From contig NZ_SACT01000002.1 in assembly GCF_004016515.1 (NCBI RefSeq), positions 310,001 to 374,000 on the forward strand: a DNA stretch of 64,000 bases. The letters run 5' to 3'. Made by a program: the position numbers and the translations under genes. Source of the DNA: Rubrivivax albus (GTDB taxonomy: Bacteria > Pseudomonadota > Gammaproteobacteria > Burkholderiales > Burkholderiaceae_C). The notes under the pieces were generated by a model. That model made no database searches and was not told the origin of the DNA. It worked only from the letters and a program-made list of their open reading frames with translations. Below, in pieces: positions 46,262 through 57,423 of this stretch (its first letter is position 1; each line of letters starts with the position of its first letter).

Positions 46262-47583
46262 TGGATCCTTTGACCCTCGCCGCCTGGTCCTTCCCGGCGC
46301 TGCTGCTGCTGATCTTCCTGCGTATCCCCATCGGCCTGGCGATGCTGGCCGTGGGCCTGTTCGGGTCCTGGCAGGTCTACGGCAGTGCCGCGCCGCTGCT
46401 CAACCAGATGAAGAACCTGGCCTACGGCCAGTTCTCCACCCATTCGCTGTCCATCGTGCCGCTGTTCCTGCTGATGGGGCAGTTCGCCACGCTGGGCGGC
46501 ATGTCGCAGGCGCTGTTCAAGGCGGCCGAGGCCTTCATCGGCCACCGCCGCGGCGGCGTCGGCATGGCGGCCATCGGCGCCTGCGCCGGTTTCGGGTCCA
46601 TCTGCGGCTCGTCGTTGGCCACCGCGGCCACCATGGGTCAGGTGGCGCTGCCGGAACTCAAGCGCGCCGGCTACAGCGGCGCGCTGTCCAGCGGCCTGCT
46701 GGCCGCCGGCGGCACGCTGGGCATCCTGATCCCGCCGTCCATCGTGCTCGTGATCTACGCCATCCTGGCCGAGCAGAACATCGCCAAGATGTTTGCCGCC
46801 GCCTTCGTGCCCGGCATCCTGGCGGCGCTGGGCTACATGCTGGTGATCAACCTGTACGTGCGCTTCTCGCCGCAGTCCGCCGGGCAGATCGAGCCCATGC
46901 CCTGGGCCGAGCGCTGGCGGGCGTTGGCGGCCGTGTGGCCGGTGCTGCTGATCTTCGGCGTCGTGATCGGCGGCATCTACACCGGCATCTTCACGCCCAC
47001 CGAAGGCGCGGCGGTCGGTGCCGTGGCCACCGGGGTGCTGGCCTGGCAGCGTGGCGGCCTGAAGGGCAGCAAGCTGCGCGAAGCCTTCGAGTCCACCGCC
47101 AGCGGCACGGCGATGGTGTTCCTCATCGTGCTCGGCGCTGCGGCCTACAACAGCTTCCTGGCCCTGTCGCAATTGCCGCAGGAACTGGCCATGTGGGTTG
47201 GTGACCAGGGCTTCAGCCCTTACCAGGTGCTGTGGGCGATCCTGATCTTCTACCTGATCGCCGGCTGCGTGATGGACTCGCTGTCGATGATCCTGCTGAC
47301 CATCCCGATCTTCTTCCCGATGATCTCGGGCCTGGACTTCGGTCTGACACCTGAAGAGACCGCGATCTGGTTCGGCGTGCTGGTGCTGATCGTCGTGGAG
47401 GTGGGCTTGATCACACCACCGGTGGGCATGAATCTGTTCGTGATCCAGTCGATGGCGCCGGACATCAAGATCCGTGACGCCTACCGCGGCGTGCTGCCCT
47501 TCGTGGCCAGCGACCTGCTGCGCGTCGCGGTGCTGGTGGCCGTGCCAGCGATCACGCTCTTCGTGGTACGTTTGAATCCATGA
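46261..47583 (+). CDS. dctM: TRAP transporter large permease (DctM)
   Basis: Transport subunit of 440 residues and about 12 helices. Conserved DctM patterns are present: IPIGLAMLAVG, IVPLFLLMGQFATLGGMSQALF, GFGSICGSSLATAATMGQVALPELKRAGY, GGTLGILIPPSIVLVIY, TPTEGAAVGA and VGLITPPVGMNLFV. It follows dctQ with one base overlap, and its stop overlaps the aldo/keto reductase ATG by four. Confidence 0.94.
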   Translation: MDPLTLAAWSFPALLLLIFLRIPIGLAMLAVGLFGSWQVYGSAAPLLNQMKNLAYGQFSTHSLSIVPLFLLMGQFATLGGMSQALFKAAEAFIGHRRGGVGMAAIGACAGFGSICGSSLATAATMGQVALPELKRAGYSGALSSGLLAAGGTLGILIPPSIVLVIYAILAEQNIAKMFAAAFVPGILAALGYMLVINLYVRFSPQSAGQIEPMPWAERWRALAAVWPVLLIFGVVIGGIYTGIFTPTEGAAVGAVATGVLAWQRGGLKGSKLREAFESTASGTAMVFLIVLGAAAYNSFLALSQLPQELAMWVGDQGFSPYQVLWAILIFYLIAGCVMDSLSMILLTIPIFFPMISGLDFGLTPEETAIWFGVLVLIVVEVGLITPPVGMNLFVIQSMAPDIKIRDAYRGVLPFVASDLLRVAVLVAVPAITLFVVRLNP

Positions 47584-48566
47584 TCAAGCGCCGCATCGCC
47601 GACCTCGAGGTCAACGCCATCGGCCTGGGCTGCATGAGCCTGAGCCACGGGTATGGAAGCGCGCCACCCCGCGCGCAGGCCGAGGCGCTGCTGCTGGGCG
47701 CGCTGGACCTGGGCGTGGACTTCTTCGACACCGCCGCGCTCTACGGCTTCGGCGCCAACGAGACCCTGGTCGGTGAGGTGCTGGCACCCTACCGCGATCG
47801 CTTCGTGCTGGCCAGCAAGTGCGGCCTGCACGGCGTGGACGGCAAGCGCGTGATCGACGGGCGGCCACAGACGCTGAAGTGGTCCTGCGAGCAGAGCCTC
47901 AAGCGCCTGCGCACCGACTGCATCGACCTCTTCTACCTGCACCGCTGGGACAAGCAGGTCCCCGTCGAGGACAGCGTCGGCGCCCTGGCCGACCTGGTGC
48001 GCGAGGGCAAGGTGCGCCACATCGGGCTGAGCGAGGTCTCGGCCGCCACGCTCAGGCGCGCGCACGCCGTGCACCCGATCGCCGCCGTGCAGACCGAGTA
48101 TTCGCTGTGGACGCGCAACCCGGAGATCGCGGTGCTCGACGCCTGCCGCGAACTGGGCACCAGCTTCGTGGCCTTCAGCCCGGTGGCGCGGGCCTTCCTG
48201 ACCGGCGCACTGCGCGATGTGGGCGTGCTGGAGGACAAGGACATCCGGCGCAACATGCCCCGCTTTGCGCCCGAGACCTATGCGCAGAACCTGGCACTGC
48301 TGCCGGCCTACGAGGCCCTGGCCACCGAGGCGGGCTGCACGCCGGCGCAGCTGGCGCTGGCCTGGCTGCTGGCCAAGGCGGAGCACATCATCCCGATCCC
48401 GGGCACCACGCGCCTGGACCACCTGCGCGAGAACATGGGCGCGTTGACGCTCAAGCTGCCGGCCGACGTGCTCGTGCGCGCCGGCGAGCTCATCAACCAA
48501 CGGACCGTGGTGGGCAACCGCTACCCGGCGGGCGCGCAGGTCGAGGTCGACACCGAGACCTTCTGA
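47580..48566 (+). CDS. Aldo/keto reductase
   Basis: NADPH-dependent oxidoreductase of the aldo/keto reductase superfamily. In 328 residues the catalytic tetrad is visible: Asp in FFDTAALYG, Tyr in the same motif, Lys in LASKCG and His in FYLHRWD. The C-terminal IPIPGTTRLDHLREN is the NADP-phosphate site. It is the last gene of the lig-TRAP operon (ATGA overlap with dctM) and may reduce an aromatic aldehyde or keto acid; the substrate is inferred from place only. Confidence 0.88.
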   Translation: MIKRRIADLEVNAIGLGCMSLSHGYGSAPPRAQAEALLLGALDLGVDFFDTAALYGFGANETLVGEVLAPYRDRFVLASKCGLHGVDGKRVIDGRPQTLKWSCEQSLKRLRTDCIDLFYLHRWDKQVPVEDSVGALADLVREGKVRHIGLSEVSAATLRRAHAVHPIAAVQTEYSLWTRNPEIAVLDACRELGTSFVAFSPVARAFLTGALRDVGVLEDKDIRRNMPRFAPETYAQNLALLPAYEALATEAGCTPAQLALAWLLAKAEHIIPIPGTTRLDHLRENMGALTLKLPADVLVRAGELINQRTVVGNRYPAGAQVEVDTETF

Positions 48567-48730
48567 GCGCCGCGGGACGGGCTGCGAAGCTCCGGCCCAG
48601 CCCCTCCCGGGCGTGAAACACCTGCTTGCAGGCGTCACGCCGCGCGACAGGCACGGCGCCGTCCCGCCCCGCATGATCCGCCGCTCACCGGGCGCACCCG
48701 CCGCGCCCGGGTCGTTGCGGAGGTGTCTTC

Positions 48731-50536
<1,806 letters not shown>

Positions 50537-50567
50537 GCCACCGGCCCGCGCACTGAGCGCACGTGAC

Positions 50568-50599
50568 AAGGCCCCGGTCCTTTCAGACCGGGGCCTTTT
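50568..50599. terminator. Bidirectional terminator between the protease and flotillin genes
   Basis: A perfect 12-bp stem (AAGGCCCCGGTC at 50568-50579, GACCGGGGCCTT at 50586-50597) with a 6-nt loop and TTTT on the plus strand. It follows the protease stop by 31 nt and lies 14 nt from the flotillin stop, so both convergent transcripts can end here. Confidence 0.88.
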
Positions 50600-50612
50600 G
50601 CGTTGGGCGTCG

Positions 50613-52253
50613 TCAGCGCTTGTCCAGCGGCTTCGTCACGCCGGCGAGCCCGGCGTCGAGGCTCATGCCGAGATCCTCACCCAGCTTCTTCAGCGCCGGC
50701 AGTTGCACCGCCATCGCCATCACCGAATCCAGCGCCTGATTCACCGGTGGACGGGTGTCGGCACTGGCGCCTTCGCCGCCCACGGCACCACCCAGGCCGG
50801 TGACCTGGTGGATGCGGATCGAATCGATCTTCTCCGCCGGCTTGACCATCTCGGCCAGCACCTTGGGCAGGGCCTCGACCTTGGCCAGTTCCACGCGCAT
50901 CGCGCTGGCCCGCTCGTCGAGCGCGTTCTCGGCTTCGGCCAGTGCGCGCCGGCCCTCGGCCTGCGCCAGCAATTCCTGCTTGGTGGCCTGGGCACGCAGC
51001 GCCACGGCCTCGGCCTCGGCCTGTGCCGCCTTGAGCTTCGCGGAGGCGCGGTCCTGCGCCGTGGCGACCTCGGTGGCCGCCGCCAGCCGGGCGCGCGTGC
51101 CGGCCACCTCCGCCTCCTGCTGCGCCGCCAGCACGGCCACGGCCTTGCGGCGCTCCGCCTCGGCGAGCGCCTTGGCCGTGGGCACGGCCTCGGCGGCGCG
51201 CATCGACTCGGCACGCGCGGCATCGGCTGCAGCTCGCGCCTGGCTCTCGGCCTGGCTCTGCTGCGCGATCGCGATCTGGCGCTGCTGCTCGGCCAGCGCC
51301 AGGTCGCGCTCGCGGGCGATCTCGGCTTCTGCCAGCGCCTTGGCCTGGGCGATCTCGGCCTCGCGGATCAGCCTTTCACGCTCCAGATCCGCCGTGCGGA
51401 TGCGCTGCTCCATCTCGATGCGCGCGCGGGTGGACGCCAGCTCGCTCTCGGCCTTGCGCTGCACAACCTCGGCCAGCTGCGCCGCCTTCAGCGTCTCGAT
51501 CTGCTGCACCTGCGCGATCTGCGCCGCCTGCTCGTCGAGCTCGATCTGCAGCTTGCGCCGCGTGGCCTCCATCGCCGCCTTGCGCACCGACACCTCCGCG
51601 TCGGCGTCGATCTCGGCGCGCTCCTTCTTGCTCTTGGCGATGACCTCCGCCAGCTTGCGCATGCCCACGGCGTTGAAGGCGTTGTTCTCGTCCAGCGCCT
51701 TGAAGGTCGTCTGGTCCAGCGCCGTCAGCGACACGGTGTCGAGTTCCAGGCCGTTGCGCGCCAGCGACTCGAGCAGCGACTCGCGCACCTCGGCAACGAA
51801 GCGGCCGCGGTTCTCGTGCAGCTCGTCCATCGTGAAGCGCGCGGCGACGGCGCGCAGCGCATCCACCAGCTTGCCCTCGATCAGCTCGCGCAGCTTGGCC
51901 GCATCGAAGGTGCGGCTGCCCAGCGTCTGCGCGGCGCGCGCGATGCCGTCCTCGGTGGCGATCACGCTGACGTAGAACTCGGCGCCCACGTCCACGCGCA
52001 GCCGGTCCTTGGTGATCAGCGAGCTCTCGCCGCTGCGCTGGACCTCCAGGCGCAGGCTCTGCATGTTCACGCGCGAGATCTGGTGGAAGTAGGGGACGGC
52101 GATGACGCCACCGTCCATCACGATGCGGCGGCCGCCGACACCGGTCTTGACCAGGCTGACCTCGCGCGTGGCGCGCTCGTAGAAGCGGGCGAGCACGACG
52201 ATCACGATGGCCAGGACGACGACGATCAGAAGGAACCAGAGGAACGCGGTCAT
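50613..52253 (-). CDS. Flotillin-like membrane protein (YqiK family)
   Basis: A 546-residue SPFH/flotillin. One N-terminal membrane helix (FLWFLLIVVVLAIVIVVLA) is followed by an SPFH domain (TGVGGRRIVMDGGVIAVPYFH, ISRVNMQSLRLEV, VGAEFYVSV) and a very long Ala/Glu coiled coil (about 200-460). Flotillins scaffold membrane microdomains; the YqiK branch is often next to the NfeD-like YqiJ, which is missing here. Its start lies only four bases from the SDR stop, so it appears to belong to the aromatic operon's tail. Confidence 0.9.
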   Translation of the reverse strand: MTAFLWFLLIVVVLAIVIVVLARFYERATREVSLVKTGVGGRRIVMDGGVIAVPYFHQISRVNMQSLRLEVQRSGESSLITKDRLRVDVGAEFYVSVIATEDGIARAAQTLGSRTFDAAKLRELIEGKLVDALRAVAARFTMDELHENRGRFVAEVRESLLESLARNGLELDTVSLTALDQTTFKALDENNAFNAVGMRKLAEVIAKSKKERAEIDADAEVSVRKAAMEATRRKLQIELDEQAAQIAQVQQIETLKAAQLAEVVQRKAESELASTRARIEMEQRIRTADLERERLIREAEIAQAKALAEAEIARERDLALAEQQRQIAIAQQSQAESQARAAADAARAESMRAAEAVPTAKALAEAERRKAVAVLAAQQEAEVAGTRARLAAATEVATAQDRASAKLKAAQAEAEAVALRAQATKQELLAQAEGRRALAEAENALDERASAMRVELAKVEALPKVLAEMVKPAEKIDSIRIHQVTGLGGAVGGEGASADTRPPVNQALDSVMAMAVQLPALKKLGEDLGMSLDAGLAGVTKPLDKR

Positions 52254-52257
52254 GGCT

Positions 52258-53046
52258 TCACAGTCCGTGGAGGTTGCTGAGCAGGTGCGACGACATGCCG
52301 CCGTCCACCGCGAGGTTGGTGCCGCGGATCCAGCCGCTGGCGTCGCTGAGCAGGAAGGCCACCACCGGCGCGATGTCGGCCGGCGTGCCCGGGCGGTCCA
52401 TCACGCGCATGTCCTCCTCGGCGCGCGCGCCCAGCGTCTGCACGAAGTCGCCGAGGATGGGCGTGTCCACCGGGCCGGGGCTGACGGCATTCATGCGGAT
52501 GCCGCGCTCGCGCCAGGTCCAGCGGTTCTGCAGCGTCCAGGCCACCAGGGCCTCCTTGCTGAAGAAGTAGCTGCGGCCGTTGGCGTCGCCGGCGTCGTGT
52601 GTGGCCACGAAGTCGGCCACGTCGTCGAAGTCGAGCTGCTCGGCGGCGTGGATCGAACTCACGTGATTGGCCCAGTCGAAGCCGGCCAGCGACGCCAGGT
52701 TCACGATGCTGGCGCCGTCGGCCAGTTTCGGGATCAGCCCGAGCGTCAGCGCCTTGAGGCCCACCAGGTTGACCTTCAGCACCACCTCGGCCGGGGCGGT
52801 GGGCGGCACGCCGGCGATGTTGGCCAGGCCGTGGATGCCGGCGGGCAGCACGCGCAGCAGTTCGCGGATCTGTGCCGGGTCCGTCAGGTCCACCTTGTAG
52901 AGCGCGTCCACGTGCTCTTGCGTCATCGTGCGGTCCACGCCGAGCACGGTGGCACCCCACTGCTTGCACACGCGCGCCGTCTCCAGGCCGATGCCGCTGG
53001 CACAGCCCGTGACGACGATGGTCTTGCCTTCGAGAAGTTTCTTCAT
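52258..53046 (-). CDS. Short-chain dehydrogenase, coniferyl-alcohol dehydrogenase-like
   Basis: A 262-residue classical SDR. NAD site VVTGCASGIG (residues about 11-20), NIAGVP (NNAG variant), catalytic Tyr/Lys in SYFFSKEALVAW, and the unusual insert between SLAGFDWANHV and the catalytic Tyr. This arrangement and MNAVSPGPVDTPIL match CalA, which oxidises coniferyl alcohol to coniferaldehyde, and related hydroxysteroid dehydrogenases. With two aldehyde dehydrogenases in the same operon, oxidation of a lignin-type alcohol is the best reading; substrate not proven. Confidence 0.82.
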   Translation of the reverse strand: MKKLLEGKTIVVTGCASGIGLETARVCKQWGATVLGVDRTMTQEHVDALYKVDLTDPAQIRELLRVLPAGIHGLANIAGVPPTAPAEVVLKVNLVGLKALTLGLIPKLADGASIVNLASLAGFDWANHVSSIHAAEQLDFDDVADFVATHDAGDANGRSYFFSKEALVAWTLQNRWTWRERGIRMNAVSPGPVDTPILGDFVQTLGARAEEDMRVMDRPGTPADIAPVVAFLLSDASGWIRGTNLAVDGGMSSHLLSNLHGL

Positions 53047-53048
53047 CG

Positions 53049-53148
53049 GGTCTCCCGCCGGGCCGCCCCAAGGGGGACCCGCGCCCCAAAGGCCACGAAG
53101 TGGCCCCTGACGGGTCCTCGGGGCAGCGAACGAAGTGAGCGTGGGGGC
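53049..53148. repeat. Repeat-like GC-rich intergenic element
   Basis: The 108-nt gap between the SDR and aldehyde dehydrogenase genes holds short stems (GGCCAC-GAA-GTGGCC at 53091-53105) and the phrase CAGCGAACGAAGTGAGCGTG, which I recall from dispersed intergenic repeats of Burkholderiales. Only one copy is in this window, so dispersal cannot be shown here. Confidence 0.35.
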
Positions 53149-53154
53149 TTCATC

Positions 53155-54615
53155 TCAGAACATCGGGGGGTAGGGCCGCCCACCACGATCCAAGGTGATC
53201 CAGCGCGTCTCGGTGAAGGTCTCGTGCGACCAGCGCCCGCCGTGCCGCCCCAGGCCGGACGCCTTCGCGCCACCGAAGGGCACGTGCGGCTCGTCGTTGA
53301 CGCTGCTGCAGTTGATGTGGCACATGCCGGTGTCGAGCCGCTGCGCGATGCGCAGCCCGCGCGCCTCGTCCTTCGTCATCACGCCGCTCGACAGGCCGTA
53401 CTCGGTGTCGTTGGCGATCGCCACCGCCTCGTCGTCGCTGCGGAAGGGGATCACCGGCACCACCGGGCCGAAGGTCTCCTCCTGGTAGACCTTCATCTGC
53501 GGCGTCACCCCCAGCAGGATGGTGGGCTCGATGAAGCGCCCGCGCACGCCGCCGCCGAGCAGCACCTTGGCCCCCTTGGACACCGCGTCGTCGATCTGCT
53601 CCTTGACCTTGGCCGCCTGCTTGTCGTTGATCAGCGGGCCGATGATGGCGCCGTCGTCGGCGCTGGGGTCACCCACCTTCAGCCTGGCGGCACGCTCGAC
53701 GAAGCGCTGGACGAAGGGCTCGAAGATGGTGTCCTGCACCAGCACCTTCTCCACCGACATGCAGATCTGGCCCTGGTGCATGAAGCTGCCGAAGTTGGCG
53801 GCCTGGGTGGCGCGGTCCATGTCGGCGTCGTCGCAGACGATCAGGCTGTCCTTGCCGCCGAGCTCCACACAGGCCTTCTTCAGGTGCGCGCCGGCACGCG
53901 CGGCGATCATGCGGCCCACCGGCGTGCTGCCGGTGAAGCTGATGCCCTTGATGCGCGGGTTGTCGATCAGCTCGTCGCCGATGGCGACGATGTTCTCGCG
54001 CGAGCAGGTCAGCACGTTGAGCACGCCCGGCGGCACGCCGGCTTCCTCGAACACCTCGGCGAAGAACAGGCCGCCGGTGTAGGGCGTCTCCTCCGACGGC
54101 TTGAGCACGCAGGTGTTGCCCGCGGCGATGGCGAAGGCGATGCCGCGCGCCGTCAGCAGCGACGGGAAGTTCCAGGGGCTGATGCAGGTGATCACGCCCA
54201 TCGGCCGGCGCATGGCCATCGACAGCTTGCCGTTCTCCGACGGCAGCACCTCGCCGATGGCGGCGTAGTTGCTCGCCGCCGCGGCATAGAACACCTCGGG
54301 CACGTAGCCGGCCTCGAACATGCCCTTGCCCATCCAGCCGCCGCCCTCGTGCTTGAGTGCCTCGACCAGGTCCTTCTTGCGCCGCTCCACCACCTCGGCG
54401 ATCTTGATCATGTAGTGGCTGCGCTGCTGGAACATCAGCGCCGACCAGGCCGGGAAGGCAGCCTGCGCGGCGTCGATGGCCGCGCGCGTGTCCTGCAGGC
54501 TGCCGTCGGGCACGCGGGCCCAGACGTTGCCGTTGGCCGGGTTCAGGTCGTCGAAGCTGCGGCCGGGGTGGACCCAGCGGCCGCCGATGTACAGGCCGTC
54601 GAAGTTGCGTGCCAT
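53155..54615 (-). CDS. Aldehyde dehydrogenase (aromatic-aldehyde type)
   Basis: NAD(P)-dependent oxidation of an aldehyde to acid. The 486-residue protein has PWNFPS, the cofactor loop FTGSTPVGR, catalytic Glu in ELGGKDS and Cys in QGQICMS, plus ETFGPVVPV. The pattern is that of the benzaldehyde/vanillin-type dehydrogenases. It begins one base after livF ends (54617) on the same strand, and the SDR follows, suggesting successive alcohol-aldehyde-acid oxidation. Confidence 0.88.
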   Translation of the reverse strand: MARNFDGLYIGGRWVHPGRSFDDLNPANGNVWARVPDGSLQDTRAAIDAAQAAFPAWSALMFQQRSHYMIKIAEVVERRKKDLVEALKHEGGGWMGKGMFEAGYVPEVFYAAAASNYAAIGEVLPSENGKLSMAMRRPMGVITCISPWNFPSLLTARGIAFAIAAGNTCVLKPSEETPYTGGLFFAEVFEEAGVPPGVLNVLTCSRENIVAIGDELIDNPRIKGISFTGSTPVGRMIAARAGAHLKKACVELGGKDSLIVCDDADMDRATQAANFGSFMHQGQICMSVEKVLVQDTIFEPFVQRFVERAARLKVGDPSADDGAIIGPLINDKQAAKVKEQIDDAVSKGAKVLLGGGVRGRFIEPTILLGVTPQMKVYQEETFGPVVPVIPFRSDDEAVAIANDTEYGLSSGVMTKDEARGLRIAQRLDTGMCHINCSSVNDEPHVPFGGAKASGLGRHGGRWSHETFTETRWITLDRGGRPYPPMF

Positions 54616-54616
54616 G

Positions 54617-55777
54617 TCAGGTCTTCCTCTTCAGGGTGCCGTCGGGCTGGCGTTCCCAGACCTCGATGCCGGGCCGGTGCCAGACCTCGATGGCCGGGGT
54701 CGACGCAGATCGCGGCGCTGATGCCGATGCGGGGACAGGCGCGGGCGCGCTGCGCTGTGCCGCCTGCGTGATGCGTGCCACGGCCTCGTCGAGCGTGCCG
54801 CTGGTCTTCAGCTCGGCCCGCGCGCGCGCCGCCAATGCGTCGTCGCGCGGTGCCTGGCGCTGCGTCGTCACGTCCTCGGCCTGGCGCTGCGACGCGATGC
54901 GCACCAGGTCGGCAATGCGCGTGGGCACCAGCTGGTCGGCCGAGGTGCTGACCACCGGGCTGCCGTAGCCACCGGTGGACGGTGCCGTGACGGCAGCCAG
55001 CGCGTGCGCGGCAATGGCCGCGGCCGGCACCGCCGATGGCGTGGCCGCAGGTGCAGGCGCAGCCGCATGCCCTGCCGCGCCGCCCAGGTAGGCGGCCTGC
55101 ACCGCCGGGTCGCGCGCCAGCTGCGCCGCCGGCCCCTGGCCGACGATCTCGCCGTTCTCCAGCAGGTAGGCGCGGTCGGCGATGGCCAGGCTCTGGCGGG
55201 CGTTCTGCTCCACCAGCAGCACACCCACGCCGCTGTCGCGGATGGTGCGCAGGTTGCGGAAGAGTTCGGTGCACAGCAGTGGGCTGAGGCCCAGCGATGG
55301 CTCGTCGAGCATCAGGATGGTGGGCGCGCTCATCAGCGCGCGGCCGATGGCCACCATCTGCTGCTCGCCGCCGCTCATCGTGCGCGCCACCTGGCCGCTG
55401 CGTTCCGACAGTCGCGTGAACAGGCCCAGCACGCGGTCCAAATTGGTCTGCTGGCCGTCGCGCGCACGGTGGGCGAAGGCACCGAGCGCCAGGTTCTCCT
55501 GCACCGTCAGGTCGCCGAAGATGCCACGGCCTTCGGGCACCAGGGCCAGGCCGGCCTCGACGATGCGGTGCGGCGGCAGGCCTGCGATCGAGGTGCCGTC
55601 CAGACGCACGCTGCCGGCCCCGCGCTCCAGGCCGGCGATGGCCTTCAGCAGCGAGGTCTTGCCGGCGCCGTTGGCGCCCAGGATGACGACGATCTCGCCC
55701 GGGGCCACCGTCAGGCTCACGCCCTTGAGCGCGCGGTGCTGGCCGTAGGTGACGGCGAGGTCCTTCACCTCAAGCAT
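54617..55777 (-). CDS. livF: Branched-chain-type ABC transporter ATPase LivF with C-terminal extension
   Basis: Second ATPase of a Liv-type importer. Residues 1-235 are a complete LivF: Walker A GANGAGKTS, signature MSGGEQQMVAIGRAL, Walker B ILMLDEPSLGLSP. About 150 further residues follow (Ala/Pro-rich, then RIADLVRIASQRQAEDV and a near-repeat IEVWHRPGIEVWERQPDGTLKRKT at the end), absent from typical 235-residue LivF. The extension may be a regulatory or partner-binding tail. The start overlaps livG by eight bases. Confidence 0.9.
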   Translation of the reverse strand: MLEVKDLAVTYGQHRALKGVSLTVAPGEIVVILGANGAGKTSLLKAIAGLERGAGSVRLDGTSIAGLPPHRIVEAGLALVPEGRGIFGDLTVQENLALGAFAHRARDGQQTNLDRVLGLFTRLSERSGQVARTMSGGEQQMVAIGRALMSAPTILMLDEPSLGLSPLLCTELFRNLRTIRDSGVGVLLVEQNARQSLAIADRAYLLENGEIVGQGPAAQLARDPAVQAAYLGGAAGHAAAPAPAATPSAVPAAAIAAHALAAVTAPSTGGYGSPVVSTSADQLVPTRIADLVRIASQRQAEDVTTQRQAPRDDALAARARAELKTSGTLDEAVARITQAAQRSAPAPVPASASAPRSASTPAIEVWHRPGIEVWERQPDGTLKRKT

Positions 55778-56504
55778 CGCCGTCTCCCAGGTAAGCGCGG
55801 ATCACTTCCTTGTCGGACAGCACCTCGGCCGGCGTGCCCTCGGCGATCTTCACACCGCTGCTCATCACCACGCAGCGGTCGCACAGGCTGCGGATGGCGT
55901 CCATCACGTGCTCCACCAGGATCACCGTGCGGCCGTCGTCGCGCAGGCTCTTGATCAGCTCGATGCCGGTCTGCAGTTCGGTGGGGTTCAGGCCGGCCAG
56001 CCACTCGTCGAGCAGCAGCACGCGCGGGTCGCCGGCCAGCGCACGCGCCAGTTCCACGCGCTTCTCGTCGATGTAGGTCAGCGCCGAGACGGGCAGCTTC
56101 GCGGCGTGGCCGATGCCCACGCGCTCCAGCTGGCGCTCGGCGTGGCGGCGCGCCTCGCGGCCCCATAGCCGCTTGTGGCCGAACACGGCACCGGCCATCA
56201 CGTTCTCGATCACGCTCAGCCCCGGCAGCACACGCACCAGCTGGAAGGTGCGGCCGACGCCAGCGCGCGAGATCTCGCGTGCCGGGCGGCCGGAGATCAG
56301 CATGTCGTCCAACGTGATGTCGCCCGCCGTCGGCACCAAGGCGCCGCTGATCAGGTTCATCATCGTCGTCTTGCCCGAGCCGTTGGGGCCGATGATGCCC
56401 ATCACCTCGTGCTCGCGCACGTTAAAGCTCACGTCGTCCACGGCGCGCAGGCCGCCGAAGTGCTTGGCGACGTTCGACACCTCGAGCACGATGCGCTCAC
56501 GCAT
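55770..56504 (-). CDS. livG: Branched-chain-type ABC transporter ATPase LivG
   Basis: First ATPase of the importer, 244 residues. Walker A GPNGSGKTT, the LivG-typical GVGRTFQLVRVLPGLSVIENVM, signature region SALTYIDEKRVELARAL (a degenerate LSGG, normal for some LivG) and Walker B VLLLDEWLAGLNP, where Trp replaces the usual Pro in DEP. It sits between livM and livF with eight-base overlaps at both ends. Confidence 0.92.
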   Translation of the reverse strand: MRERIVLEVSNVAKHFGGLRAVDDVSFNVREHEVMGIIGPNGSGKTTMMNLISGALVPTAGDITLDDMLISGRPAREISRAGVGRTFQLVRVLPGLSVIENVMAGAVFGHKRLWGREARRHAERQLERVGIGHAAKLPVSALTYIDEKRVELARALAGDPRVLLLDEWLAGLNPTELQTGIELIKSLRDDGRTVILVEHVMDAIRSLCDRCVVMSSGVKIAEGTPAEVLSDKEVIRAYLGDGDA

Positions 56505-57423
56505 GGTCGTGCCCCTTCCTCTTCAGCTTCTCGAGCAGGCCGACGACGCCCTGCGGGATGAAGTAGACGATGAGCAGGAAGGCCACGCCCAGCAGCAGCA
56601 CCGTCTGGGTGGGGAAGCTGGCGCTGATGGCCTCCCACAGCAGCGTGAAGGGCACGACGCCGACGATGGGCCCCCACAGCCGGTGCACGCCGCCCAGCAG
56701 CGCCATGATCACGACCTGGAACGACAGGTCGGGCGCGAAGGCCATCGACGGCTCGATGTAGGTGAAGCGCGGCGCCATGATGGCGCCGACGATGGCGGCC
56801 ACCACGCCGCTGATGACGAAAAGCAGCACCTTGGCCCGCGGCGAATGGATGCCCACGTGCGAGGCGACCAGTTCGTCGTTGCCGATGATGCGCAGCGCAA
56901 AGCCCAGGCGCGAGCGGTTGATCCACCAGCCCAGCAGCGCGACGATGGCGCCCAGGGCCAGCAGCTGCCAGTAGATGTGCTGGTCCTTCAGGTCGGTCAG
57001 CACGTACATGCCACGGCTGCCGGTGAAGTTGTTCTGCACCCAGGTCACGACCTGGCGGATGAACTCCGCCAGACCGAGCGTGAAGATCACGAAGTACACG
57101 CCCGACAGCCGCAGCGTGGCCAGGCCCACCAGCAGCGCGAGCACGCCACCGCCGACGGCCGAGATCCCCACCAGCACCGCATACGGCAGGTGCTCGATGC
57201 CCGAGCCCACGGTGTAGGCGCCCAGGCCGTAGAAGGCCGCGGTGGCCAGCGAGATGTAGTGCGTGGGCCCGGAGAACATGGCCCAGGACGTGGCCAGCAC
57301 GCCGTACATCGCGATCGAGATGCCCAGCGTCAGCAGGTAGGCGTTGCCCAGCGCCGGCAGGAAGGCCAGCACCACGAAGGCGGCCGCGAACCCGGCCATC
57401 AGGATCTTCTCGCGCCGGGTCAC
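56497..57423 (-). CDS. livM: Branched-chain-type ABC transporter permease LivM
   Basis: Inner-membrane permease, 308 residues, about nine helices. The LivM core is present: SLATAAFYGLGAYTVG, LRLSGVYFVIFTLGLAEFIRQVV and GGVHRLWGPIVGVV. The GTG at 57423 overlaps the livH stop (GTGA); a longer open frame to 58056 only shadows livH. Confidence 0.92.
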   Translation of the reverse strand: MTRREKILMAGFAAAFVVLAFLPALGNAYLLTLGISIAMYGVLATSWAMFSGPTHYISLATAAFYGLGAYTVGSGIEHLPYAVLVGISAVGGGVLALLVGLATLRLSGVYFVIFTLGLAEFIRQVVTWVQNNFTGSRGMYVLTDLKDQHIYWQLLALGAIVALLGWWINRSRLGFALRIIGNDELVASHVGIHSPRAKVLLFVISGVVAAIVGAIMAPRFTYIEPSMAFAPDLSFQVVIMALLGGVHRLWGPIVGVVPFTLLWEAISASFPTQTVLLLGVAFLLIVYFIPQGVVGLLEKLKRKGHDHA

